Below are positions 25,482 through 32,480 of a stretch of 32,685 bases of DNA, piece by piece. Origin of the DNA: Alphaproteobacteria bacterium (GTDB lineage Bacteria > Pseudomonadota > Alphaproteobacteria > CAAGCB01 > CAG-977). A model generated the notes under the pieces. It did not search any database. It saw only the letters and a program-made list of their open reading frames with translations, and was not told the DNA's origin. Within the stretch, counting starts at the first letter, position 1, and each line of letters begins with the position of its first letter. The DNA lies in assembly GCA_900768465.1 (NCBI GenBank), contig CAAGCY010000010.1, positions 1-32,685 of the forward strand, read 5' to 3'. A program made the position numbers and the translations under genes.

Positions 25482-27242
25482 GTGAGCGAATCCGTCACTT
25501 TTCCGACTCTTGTCCTGCCGGCTCAAACGGTGCAGGCGAATGTCGTCATTATTCCGCACGCCCCCGACATCCTGCTGGAGCTGCCGTTTGCGACCGTACT
25601 GCCCGCCGTTGTTACGCCTGCCGAAAATCCGACCGAACCGCCTGTTCTGACGCTGACTTTGCCGACCGAAGAAACGGTTGAAGTTCCCGTCAAACTGCCG
25701 CTGATTACCGAAAAAACGCCCTTGACCGTCAAAGTCGTGCCGCCTGAAACAAAAGGAACGGCGGCGCTGAAGCTGATGTTCAAAACGGAGCCGAAGCCCG
25801 CTGTTTCAACCGCTCCTTTGGCAGAGGAAGCCGTCATCCGCGAACCGTTCACGCCGCTGAAAACCGAAGCGGTCGTCATGCGGTCGATTCCCGAACAAAT
25901 CACGGCGCTGTTCCCCGATCTTGCCCCCGTCCAATCGCCGAACGTGCCGGCAGGAACGCGGCTGGAAATCGAAATCGCGCCGGAACAGAACGCCGTTTCT
26001 GTTTTTACCAAACCGAAAGCCTCCTCAATCCCGTCTGCCGAACCGACGCCAGCAACGCCTTTGCCTGAAAAAGCGGAAAACGAAATCGTCAAAATCATCG
26101 AATTGCCCAAAGATTCGCCCAATCCGCAAAGTGCCGTAAAACAATCGGCGACACTGACGCCGACCGCGCCTTTGCCGGTTGAAAGTTCGGAAACCGCCGA
26201 ATCTTTGCCGCTTGCGCCGCAAACGGTTGAAACGTATCAAGCCGTAGAGCGGGAAATCGCATTGCCGCCCGAAAACAATCCGCCCGCGCGTCCCGTCGCT
26301 TTGCCCGAAAAGTCCGCGGAAGCCCCCGCAAAACAGCCGATTTCCGAAGCCGGAGTTTTTTCTCAAAAAGCAATCCCCGCGAAGTCCGCTCCGCCCGTTT
26401 TGGAACCGCAAACCGTTTTGAAAGCCGTTGTCGTTAAACCGTCGCCCGATTCAAAGCCCGTTTTATTGACCGAAGCGGGCGTGATTGTGCCGACGGAAAC
26501 GGTGGCTTTGCCGCCGTTGACTCCCGTCGCGGTGAAAATTACGGACGTCGTCGCGCCTGTCGTCGAACAGCCCGCCGAAAAAACGGTGTGGACGGTGCTG
26601 AGCGACGCGCTGAAAACGATAGAGCGGACGGACGCGCCCGCGTTTGAAAATTTCAAAGCCGTTCTGCCCTCAATCAGTCCGAAACTGCCCGCTTTGATGC
26701 TGTCGTATGTCAAGGCGGCATCCAAAAATATCCCGCTTGAAACTTGGCTGGGGGAACAAAACGCGGCGGCAATCCGCAAAACGCAGGGCGGCGAAGTTCT
26801 GCTGAAACGGCTGGAACGCGAGTTTACGCCGAAAAAAGCGGCGGACAGGCAGGAAACACCGTGGAAAAGCTTTGACATTCCGTTTTTGACGGGAACGGCG
26901 ATTGAACCCGTGTCGCTTTATCTGCAGCGTCCGCCCGAAGACCTTGAGCGTCGGACGGCGGGACAAAAGTCGGGCGGGGGCGTGCGCTTTGTCGTGGATT
27001 TAAGCTTGTCGCGCTTGGGCAAAATCCAGCTGGAGGGGCTTGCCCACCGCCAAAACAGGACTTTCTCGCTGACAATCCGCACTCAAAACGTTTTGCCCGA
27101 CGGGGCGGAAGCTCACATAAAGTTCCTCTTTACACAAACGCTGAGCGCGCTATCCTATGCGGGCGGGGTGCAAGTCCGCCAAACAAACGACTTTATCGAC
27201 TTCGCGCCGCTTGAAACTGCCAAAACGGGGGTGTGGGCGTGA
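25482..27242 (+). CDS. FliK-like flagellar hook-length control protein
   Basis: A 586-residue protein whose first 380 residues are rich in Pro, Ala, Glu, Val and Thr without a clear fold. The C-terminal 180 residues form a globular part. The end (GGGVRFVVDLSLSRLGKIQLEG, then FSLTIRTQNVLPDG and FTQTLSALSYAGGVQVRQ) matches the layout of the Flg_hook domain of FliK: beta strands around LG-I-V, then a helix before a final strand. FliK measures hook length and switches export specificity. Primary identity is low, so the name is inferred from domain pattern and operon. The start is a GTG 1 nt after the flhG stop. The 3' end touches the J-domain gene. Confidence 0.6.
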   Translation: MSESVTFPTLVLPAQTVQANVVIIPHAPDILLELPFATVLPAVVTPAENPTEPPVLTLTLPTEETVEVPVKLPLITEKTPLTVKVVPPETKGTAALKLMFKTEPKPAVSTAPLAEEAVIREPFTPLKTEAVVMRSIPEQITALFPDLAPVQSPNVPAGTRLEIEIAPEQNAVSVFTKPKASSIPSAEPTPATPLPEKAENEIVKIIELPKDSPNPQSAVKQSATLTPTAPLPVESSETAESLPLAPQTVETYQAVEREIALPPENNPPARPVALPEKSAEAPAKQPISEAGVFSQKAIPAKSAPPVLEPQTVLKAVVVKPSPDSKPVLLTEAGVIVPTETVALPPLTPVAVKITDVVAPVVEQPAEKTVWTVLSDALKTIERTDAPAFENFKAVLPSISPKLPALMLSYVKAASKNIPLETWLGEQNAAAIRKTQGGEVLLKRLEREFTPKKAADRQETPWKSFDIPFLTGTAIEPVSLYLQRPPEDLERRTAGQKSGGGVRFVVDLSLSRLGKIQLEGLAHRQNRTFSLTIRTQNVLPDGAEAHIKFLFTQTLSALSYAGGVQVRQTNDFIDFAPLETAKTGVWA

Positions 27243-28267
27243 CGGATTCCAAAGGATATTACGCGGTTTTGGGCGTTTCGCAAACGGCGACGGACGACGA
27301 TATCAAAGCCGCTTTTCGCAAGCAGGTCAAACTGTATCATCCCGACATCGCCGACGGTGAAAAAGCGCGCGAAACCTATATGCTGTTGACCGAAGCGTAT
27401 CATACTTTGCTTGATCCGCTGAAGCGCAAAGCTTATGACGCTTTGCCCGACGCGGCGGCGACGCTTCATTACGAATTTGTCAAATGCTGCAAATGCGGCA
27501 AGCCCGCCAAACAGCCGCGCTATCTTTTTTTTACGCGCGGAAACGAACGAATCGGCGGTGTTTACTGCCGCGATTGCGCGTCCAAAGAACAGCTGAAAAC
27601 ATCCCTGCATAACTGGGGGGATTTTCTGAAGCGTCCCGCTTACACATGGTCGGCGCTGAAAAGCACTTATAAGTTTTCGCAAATGCCGCCCGATAAAAAC
27701 TGGGAAATTTTAATGCAGAACGCGCAGGCGTACCAAAGCCGCAAGCGTCCCGATTTGGCAAGGGCGATGGGGGAACAAGCCAAAAAATTCGCCCAAACGG
27801 CACAACAGGAAATCAAAACCTGCATTTTCTTGAACGCGTTGCCCGAAACAACCGTCAAAGAACAAGATTCTTGGCGCGTCAAACCGTCCGATTTCGTCCG
27901 CGTGTATTTGCCGCTATTGATAGGATTTCTGATTGCCGTCGCGGGGGTTGCCGTGCCGTGCTTTCGTACGGACAGATTGCCAGCCCCCGCCGTTTTTGCG
28001 CCCAAGGATTATAAACACATTCCTTTAAAGCCCGTGTCTTTGGCGCAAAACGACAAAAGCCTGTATTTCTTTACGACCGCGCCGCAAACACCGGGGTATC
28101 AAGCCCCGTGCGTCGATTGCGGCATTATCGTGCTTATTCCCGAAAAAACGCCCGTTCGGCTGACGGGAATCGTCCCCGACAGCCCTTGGGTGCAAATCAA
28201 AACGCCGCGCGGAATCGTCGCTTTCGTCAAAAAAGATTTTCTGACCCGCGAAATCGACGAGCCGTAA
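27239..28267 (+). CDS. Membrane J-domain protein with zinc-ribbon and periplasmic SH3-like domain
   Basis: A 342-residue protein in four parts. An N-terminal J domain (about 5-68) has the essential HPD at 34-36, so it could recruit DnaK. A small Cys cluster, CxxC (83/86) and CxxC (110/113), likely binds zinc. One membrane segment lies at about 222-241. The C-terminus is bacterial-SH3-like (about 290-335: TPVRLTGIVPDSPWVQIKTPRGIVAFVKKDFL). The J domain would lie in the cytoplasm and the SH3 part in the periplasm. The GTG at 27239 overlaps the upstream stop (GTGA); a GTG at 27233 is possible. It is the last gene of the flagellar operon and ends directly against a convergent gene. I do not know a named family for this arrangement. 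Confidence 0.8.
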   Translation: MTDSKGYYAVLGVSQTATDDDIKAAFRKQVKLYHPDIADGEKARETYMLLTEAYHTLLDPLKRKAYDALPDAAATLHYEFVKCCKCGKPAKQPRYLFFTRGNERIGGVYCRDCASKEQLKTSLHNWGDFLKRPAYTWSALKSTYKFSQMPPDKNWEILMQNAQAYQSRKRPDLARAMGEQAKKFAQTAQQEIKTCIFLNALPETTVKEQDSWRVKPSDFVRVYLPLLIGFLIAVAGVAVPCFRTDRLPAPAVFAPKDYKHIPLKPVSLAQNDKSLYFFTTAPQTPGYQAPCVDCGIIVLIPEKTPVRLTGIVPDSPWVQIKTPRGIVAFVKKDFLTREIDEP

Positions 28268-28519
28268 TCACTTGTCCAAGTACGACTGCAAAGCGCGCGC
28301 CAGCTGGTCGGGACAGCTTGTCCCTTTGCCGCCGCAATCGATGCCTTTCAGCCGTTCAATCACGTCCGCGATTTTCATGCCGCGCGTCAAAGCGCGAATG
28401 CCCGCTTGGTTGCCCATGCACCCGCCCGCGAACTGCACGTCCTTGACAACGCCGTTGTCAATCTGCGCCAAAATCATGCGGCAGCAAGTCCCGTGCGTTT
28501 GATATTGTATTGTTTCCAT
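28268..28519 (-). CDS. TSCPD domain protein
   Basis: An 83-residue protein with the TSCPD motif (CGGKGTSCPDQLARAL) and the paired CC near residues 12-13 (HGTCCRMI), plus GGCMGNQAGI. This small family is related to the C-terminal metal-binding segment of certain ribonucleotide reductases; its function is not established. Its ATG overlaps the upstream DUF2726 stop by one base (TGATG), so the pair is probably coupled. Its stop is adjacent to the stop of the J-domain gene. Confidence 0.88.
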   Translation of the reverse strand: METIQYQTHGTCCRMILAQIDNGVVKDVQFAGGCMGNQAGIRALTRGMKIADVIERLKGIDCGGKGTSCPDQLARALQSYLDK

Positions 28520-29040
28520 CAGTTTTTCGTTTCCCTTACCAACAAAGCGATGTCTTTTTGCATTTCTTCAACCGACGGGTTGTTTTGAACGCGGTAGCGC
28601 AGGATGTTCACCCCCGCTTTTTGCAGCATTTTTTCGCGGCGCAAGTGGCGTTTTTGTTGATTTTCGCCTTCCAGCTCGACCACGCAGACAATGTTCAAAG
28701 CGGCGTTGCAAATCACGAAATCGACGCGTTTCAAATTGAACGGCGCCCAAAAATCCCAATGATTCGTGGCAATCAAAGCGCGCATCGAAACATGCGGAAA
28801 GACATAGCAATCCGCGGGAACAGCCGCGCGCAGCAGCTTGAAGAATTTTTCCTCGGTCGCATCCAGCACTTTTTTGGGGCGGTAGTATTTCGCAATGATG
28901 TCGCGCTGTTTGTCGCTCAGCCATGCCAAGAAACACAACAGCAGATAAATCGCCAGCAAAATGCCGATAATCGACCACACCATCGCAAAGCCGCCGTCGG
29001 GAATCAGCTTTCGCACCAAAGTCGTCAACGTGTTTTCCAT
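28519..29040 (-). CDS. Membrane protein with DUF2726-type nuclease-like domain
   Basis: A 173-residue protein from ATG 29040, chosen because GGAGG is 6 nt upstream of it. One membrane helix (about 20-42) is followed by a DUF2726-like domain: LRAAVPADCYVFPHVSMRALI, then FNLKRVDFVICNAALNIVCVVELEG, QKRHLRREKMLQKAGVNILRY. The order of D (KRVDFVI), E (VELEG) and the later Lys/Arg is reminiscent of the restriction-endonuclease-like fold (D-ExK type), a match not tested here. Its role is unknown. It sits in a two-gene unit with the TSCPD gene. Confidence 0.8.
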   Translation of the reverse strand: MENTLTTLVRKLIPDGGFAMVWSIIGILLAIYLLLCFLAWLSDKQRDIIAKYYRPKKVLDATEEKFFKLLRAAVPADCYVFPHVSMRALIATNHWDFWAPFNLKRVDFVICNAALNIVCVVELEGENQQKRHLRREKMLQKAGVNILRYRVQNNPSVEEMQKDIALLVRETKN

Positions 29041-29079
29041 GGCTTTCCTCCGTCCGTCAATCAATCCGAATGATTAAAT

Positions 29080-29110
29080 ATTATAACGGGTTAAGGGGGA
29101 AAAGTCCAAC
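29080..29110 (-). promoter_or_regulatory. Predicted promoter of the DUF2726/TSCPD pair
   Basis: On the minus strand there is a perfect TATAAT (29085 to 29080), with TTGGAC at 29110 to 29105 as a weak -35 at a slightly long 19-nt spacing. The -10 lies 40 nt before the DUF2726 start. Confidence 0.4.
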
Positions 29111-29120
29111 GGTTTAGCGT

Positions 29121-29393
29121 CTAAAAAAGCGTGGAATGACTTCCTATTCGCATTACAATCAACTCCAATGCAGAAGCATTTACCCGATACAGCAGAAGCA
29201 AATCGGGCAAGATATGACATTCCAATACATCGGCATAATCGCCGCTTAAAATATGTAAACGGTACTTAGGCGGCAAAGGTTTTTCATCTGCCAGCAGATT
29301 TAAAATATCTGTTAAGGCTCTTACCGCTTTTGGATTCTTCGCAATCTTTTTATAATCACGCTTGAAAGCTGTCGTATAAACAATTTCAAGCAT
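29121..29393 (-). CDS. yafQ: YafQ-family toxin (mRNA interferase)
   Basis: A 90-residue RelE/ParE superfamily toxin that cleaves mRNA on the ribosome. The YafQ pattern is plain: ADEKPLPPKYRLHILSG, ECHILPDLLLLYR and the end RIGSHSTLF. His47, His60, Asp64 and His86 correspond to the four residues important for YafQ activity. It overlaps the antitoxin gene by 8 nt, as usual for these modules. The frame and active-site residues are intact, so the toxin is probably functional. Confidence 0.95.
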   Translation of the reverse strand: MLEIVYTTAFKRDYKKIAKNPKAVRALTDILNLLADEKPLPPKYRLHILSGDYADVLECHILPDLLLLYRVNASALELIVMRIGSHSTLF

Positions 29394-29652
29394 TCAAATC
29401 TTCCATCAGTTCGTCCACCGACGAAAAGCGACGGCTGACATTTCCTTGTCTGGCGTCTTCTATCGCTTTCAGCGTTTCGGCATTTGGCGTTTTTGAACGC
29501 AAAGACGGGCGGAAAGGCAGCCCTTGGTCTTCCACAACTTGGTTAATAAAAATACGAATGGCGTCATTCATTGACAGCCCTAAACGCTTCAAAACGCTTT
29601 CAGCGTTTTTTCTGACTGCTGAATCGATGCGAGTTTGGATAACCGTTCCCAT
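29386..29652 (-). CDS. dinJ: DinJ/RelB-family antitoxin
   Basis: An 88-residue antitoxin with an N-terminal ribbon-helix-helix DNA-binding part (TVIQTRIDSAVRKNAESVL and LGLSMNDAIRIFINQVV) and a C-terminal toxin-binding tail (SSVDELMEDLNA). AGGAGG precedes its ATG. It neutralises YafQ and, with it, represses its own promoter, which carries an inverted repeat just upstream. Confidence 0.95.
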   Translation of the reverse strand: MGTVIQTRIDSAVRKNAESVLKRLGLSMNDAIRIFINQVVEDQGLPFRPSLRSKTPNAETLKAIEDARQGNVSRRFSSVDELMEDLNA

Positions 29653-29662
29653 TTCAATCCTC

Positions 29663-29712
29663 CTGTATTGCGTTTGTATTTACATTGTAATACAGAAGAC
29701 GCGTAAAGTCAA
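29663..29712 (-). promoter_or_regulatory. dinJ-yafQ promoter and inverted-repeat operator
   Basis: On the minus strand TTGACT (29712 to 29707) and TACAAT (29689 to 29684) are 17 nt apart, a near-consensus promoter. A 7-bp inverted repeat, CTGTATT at 29663-29669 and AATACAG at 29689-29695, spans the -10 region and the start of the transcript. It is a likely binding site for the antitoxin ribbon-helix-helix dimers. The -35 overlaps the stop codon of the upstream HAD gene. Confidence 0.65.
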
Positions 29713-30779
29713 CGTCCCCGTTTATTCGCCAGCGTTTGTTTAAGCACGGTTTCGGTGCGGGCGCGGGTTTTGGATTGTCCCGCCACCAGCTTCATCAGCT
29801 GGCCCAATTCGTTCGGGTCTTTGACGGCGATGGTCGGAAAGCACGAATCCGTTTTGTCCGTCAGCCTGTTTTGTTCGCCGTTCAAGACATGGATGACAAA
29901 AACGCGGTCTTGCGCGCCTTTGGCGGTAAAGTAGTCGCGCACGGCTTCGACCATATCGCGGTCGGTTCCGTTTTTGCCGAAGCTGTCGCCCATAACGAGG
30001 ACTGCGCCGCCCTGTTTGTACGCCTGTTCCAAAAAGCCCGATTTTTCGACGCCGTTGCGTTTGCTCTGGTTGCGGGATCGCACTTCCATCGACCCCGTAG
30101 GCTCAACCGTGTAAAACAGCGCGTTGTTCGGGTTTTCGGGCGCGTCTTTCGCGGTCATCATCGCGCGCATTTCCTTGTCGACGAACGCCGCCATTTCTTT
30201 GCCCGCTTCGGGATTGATTTCGGTGTATTCCGCAACGTTGACATAGCTCAAATGCTTTTTGTATTCGGCAAGGATGTGTCCGCGGGCATCGGGCCAGCGT
30301 TTAAAGATTTCCTGCTTCAGTTTCAGCACGTTTTCACCGATGTAGCGTTCAAATTTTTGTTCTTTGAACGCTTCGTTTGCCGAACGGCTCAGCACCGTTG
30401 TTTTGCCGTTCTTGACCAGCAAACGCCCGTGTCCCGCGACAGCGGCAGCTTTTTCAAAGGCGTTGACCCCGCCCAGCAAGTCGTGAAACGCCCCGTCGGG
30501 AATCTTTTCGCCCGTCACGTCGTCGACGCGCACATCTTTCCAATGTCTGCCCGTCACAATGTAATACGCGCTGCCCGATTCGGGCAGGGAAGTCAAAGCG
30601 CGGCGAATGTCGGGCTGCATAAAGCATCCCTTTTTCCCCGTTTCGGATTCGTTTTCCGCGGCGTATTCCCGACAGCCCTCTACGCAAGACGTTTTGTCCA
30701 AATCCGTAAAGACGCTGACAGGTTTTTCAGCGGCAAAACGCAACAAACGCGCGGCATTTTGACGGGATTCGGCATCCAT
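29709..30779 (-). CDS. HAD-superfamily sugar-phosphatase-like protein (trehalose-phosphatase type)
   Basis: A 356-residue protein from ATG 30779, chosen for its AAGGAGA ribosome site; the longer frame reaches a TTG at 30821. All four HAD motifs are visible: I, DLDKT (Asp26 nucleophile, Asp28); II, VTGR (75-78); III, Lys240 in QSKRNGV; and IV, GDSFGKNGTDRDM (264-276). The C2-type cap lies between motifs II and III, and the EVRSRNQSKRNGV region recalls trehalose-6-phosphate or mannosyl-phosphoglycerate phosphatases. The substrate is unknown. No synthase gene (otsA) is adjacent. A short insert with several Cys follows motif I (SCVEGCREY...GKKGCFM). Confidence 0.78.
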   Translation of the reverse strand: MDAESRQNAARLLRFAAEKPVSVFTDLDKTSCVEGCREYAAENESETGKKGCFMQPDIRRALTSLPESGSAYYIVTGRHWKDVRVDDVTGEKIPDGAFHDLLGGVNAFEKAAAVAGHGRLLVKNGKTTVLSRSANEAFKEQKFERYIGENVLKLKQEIFKRWPDARGHILAEYKKHLSYVNVAEYTEINPEAGKEMAAFVDKEMRAMMTAKDAPENPNNALFYTVEPTGSMEVRSRNQSKRNGVEKSGFLEQAYKQGGAVLVMGDSFGKNGTDRDMVEAVRDYFTAKGAQDRVFVIHVLNGEQNRLTDKTDSCFPTIAVKDPNELGQLMKLVAGQSKTRARTETVLKQTLANKRGR

Positions 30780-30890
30780 TTCGACATCTCCTTTTTCTTC
30801 TAAATTTGCCATACTTCGCAAAAAGAATCAATTTTAAATTTTTCTTAAGGGGGACGGAGTCACACTCGGCTGTGTTGAAAAGGATTCGCC

Positions 30891-31175
30891 ATGAAGCAAA
30901 AACGAACGGTCGCCGCCGCTTTGGAATACGACGAACAATCGGGGAAGGCTCCGAAAGTCACCGCCGCGGGCTATGGCGCGATTGCGGAAAAGATTTTGGA
31001 CATGGCGTTCGCGTCGGGCATTAAAGTCAGACAAGACGCCGATTTGGCGGAAATGCTGGCGGCAATCGACATCGACAGCGAAATTCCGCCCGAAGCGTTC
31101 GCCGCCGTTGCGGAAATCCTTTCCTACATTTACGAATTAAACGCTTCGGCGCAGCAAGGACTGTTTAACCCATGA
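30891..31175 (+). CDS. FlhB C-terminal domain-like protein (FhlB type)
   Basis: A 94-residue cytosolic protein that matches the cytoplasmic part of FlhB after the autocleavage site (AAALEYDEQSGKAPKVTAAGYGAIAEKI, then IKVRQDADLAEMLAAIDIDSEIPPEAFAAVAEILSYIY). It lacks the NPTH self-cleaving motif and the membrane domain of FlhB. Such free-standing proteins can replace the FlhB C-terminal fragment in some bacteria. It has an AAAAGGA site before the ATG, and its stop overlaps the next start (ATGA). Confidence 0.9.
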   Translation: MKQKRTVAAALEYDEQSGKAPKVTAAGYGAIAEKILDMAFASGIKVRQDADLAEMLAAIDIDSEIPPEAFAAVAEILSYIYELNASAQQGLFNP

Positions 31176-31435
31176 CGGAACAAAGCAAAATTTTAACCCA
31201 AGCCGAACAGGCGCAAGCTCTGCTGTCCACGGCGCAGGATCTGATGACGGCGGGACGGCTGGTCAGCATTGCGGCTTTGAAAAAAATGGTCGAATCGCTG
31301 TGCCGCGCTTTTGATTCCGTTCCCGCGGACGAACGCGCAAAGCTTGCCCCCGTCATGCGGGATTTGGCGGCAAAGCTGGACGCTTTCCGTTCCGAAATGA
31401 CCGAAACTTACACCCGTTTAATCAAAGAGGACTGA
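31172..31435 (+). CDS. Small helical protein of unknown function in the flagellar export operon
   Basis: An 87-residue, mostly helical, soluble protein with no signal peptide or membrane segment. It is rich in Ala, Glu, Lys and Leu, with heptad-like spacing at about 10-60. It is coupled to the FlhB-like gene by ATGA overlap and lies 2 nt before fliO, so it is very probably a flagellar export gene. The size and helical make-up would suit a small export chaperone, but there is no recognised sequence match and I would not name it. Confidence 0.7.
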   Translation: MTEQSKILTQAEQAQALLSTAQDLMTAGRLVSIAALKKMVESLCRAFDSVPADERAKLAPVMRDLAAKLDAFRSEMTETYTRLIKED

Positions 31436-31437
31436 TA

Positions 31438-31734
31438 ATGCACGAAGCGTCTTTTTTATCCGCCGTCATGGGCTTGATTTTCGTTCTGGGGCTGATTTTA
31501 TTGCTGTCGTGGCTGCTGAAACGATTCGGATCGCCCGTTTTGTCGGGATGTTTGGAGCAGAAAAAAACGCAAATCACGCTGTTGGAAGCCCGTCAAATCG
31601 ACCCGAAAACCAGACTGGTCTTGCTTCGCTGTCGGGGTAAAGAATATCTGCTGGCGACGGGTGAATCGAATATGCTGATTGATTCTTTTCCCGTTATCCC
31701 CGATAATGACGAAAAAGCGGGGACAAATGATTAA
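31438..31734 (+). CDS. fliO: Flagellar biosynthesis protein FliO
   Basis: A 98-residue inner-membrane protein with one N-terminal membrane helix (about 7-28) and a short cytoplasmic domain (QITLLEARQIDPKTRLVLLRCRGKEYLLATGES, the typical FliO pattern of an SH3-like barrel). FliO is a chaperone needed for stable assembly of the FliP ring of the export gate. Overlaps fliP by 8 nt. The position directly before fliP supports the name. Confidence 0.9.
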   Translation: MHEASFLSAVMGLIFVLGLILLLSWLLKRFGSPVLSGCLEQKKTQITLLEARQIDPKTRLVLLRCRGKEYLLATGESNMLIDSFPVIPDNDEKAGTND

Positions 31735-32458
31735 AAAAGCTCTTTCAATCGCGTTTGTTTTATGTTGCGTCGGCTTGCCCGCCATGGCGCAAAGCGTCAA
31801 CATTGATTTGGGCGACAACGGCGGATCGTCGACCGCGCGCATCGTTCAGCTGGTTTTACTGCTGACGGTTTTGTCCGTCGCCCCCAGCCTGCTGGTCATG
31901 GTTACGTCCTTTACGCGCATCGCGATTGTGCTGTCGATTGCGCGGCAGGCATTGGGAACATCGCAAACGCCCGCGAACATCATCTTGATTTCTCTGGCGC
32001 TGTTTATGACGGGCTTTATTATGACCCCGACCTTTGAAAAAGCGTGGGACAACGGCATCTATCCGCTGATAGAGGAAAAAATCGAAACCAAAACGGCAAT
32101 CGAACGCACCGTCAAACCGTTTCACGAATTTATGATGAAGAACGTTCGGGAAAAGGATTTGCAACTGTTTATGGGCTTTACCAAAGTCCAAAAGGTCGAA
32201 AAGCCCGAAGACACGCCCTTGACCGCATTGGTTCCCGCGTTTATGACAAGCGAATTGCGCCGCGCGTTTGAAATCGGGTTTTTGATTTATATCCCGTTTT
32301 TGATTATCGACATGGTGGTCGCGTCCGTGCTGATGAGCATGGGCATGATGATGCTGCCGCCGTCCATGCTGTCCCTGCCGTTCAAGCTGATATTCTTTGT
32401 GCTGATAGACGGGTGGTATATGCTGGTCGGCAGTCTGGTCAAAAGCTTTTCGACGTAG
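31727..32458 (+). CDS. fliP: Flagellar biosynthesis protein FliP
   Basis: A 243-residue export-gate protein that forms, with FliQ and FliR, the channel of the flagellar type III system. It has a cleavable signal peptide (MIKKALSIAFVLCCVGLPAMAQ), then four membrane segments. Signature regions include VMVTSFTRIAIVLSIARQALGTSQTPANIILISLALF and IYIPFLIIDMVVASVLMSMGMMMLPP. ATG 31727 lies inside the fliO 3' end and gives the expected signal peptide; ATG 31679 would add 16 residues and lose it. fliQ and fliR are not directly downstream; a minus-strand gene converges there instead. Confidence 0.95.
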   Translation: MIKKALSIAFVLCCVGLPAMAQSVNIDLGDNGGSSTARIVQLVLLLTVLSVAPSLLVMVTSFTRIAIVLSIARQALGTSQTPANIILISLALFMTGFIMTPTFEKAWDNGIYPLIEEKIETKTAIERTVKPFHEFMMKNVREKDLQLFMGFTKVQKVEKPEDTPLTALVPAFMTSELRRAFEIGFLIYIPFLIIDMVVASVLMSMGMMMLPPSMLSLPFKLIFFVLIDGWYMLVGSLVKSFST

Positions 32459-32480
32459 TCTGCCGCCCGCACTTGCTTTA

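Noticed and set aside
25482..27242. Proline/alanine/valine-rich gene as a TonB-like or surface protein
   Set aside because: There is no N-terminal membrane anchor or signal peptide, and the C-terminal pattern plus operon position fit FliK better.
29709..30779. C-terminal VLKQTLANKRGR of the HAD protein as a third member of the LMQTLQxKT tail family
   Set aside because: The match is limited to QTL plus basic residues and does not include the KQA...QG ending; it is too weak to support.
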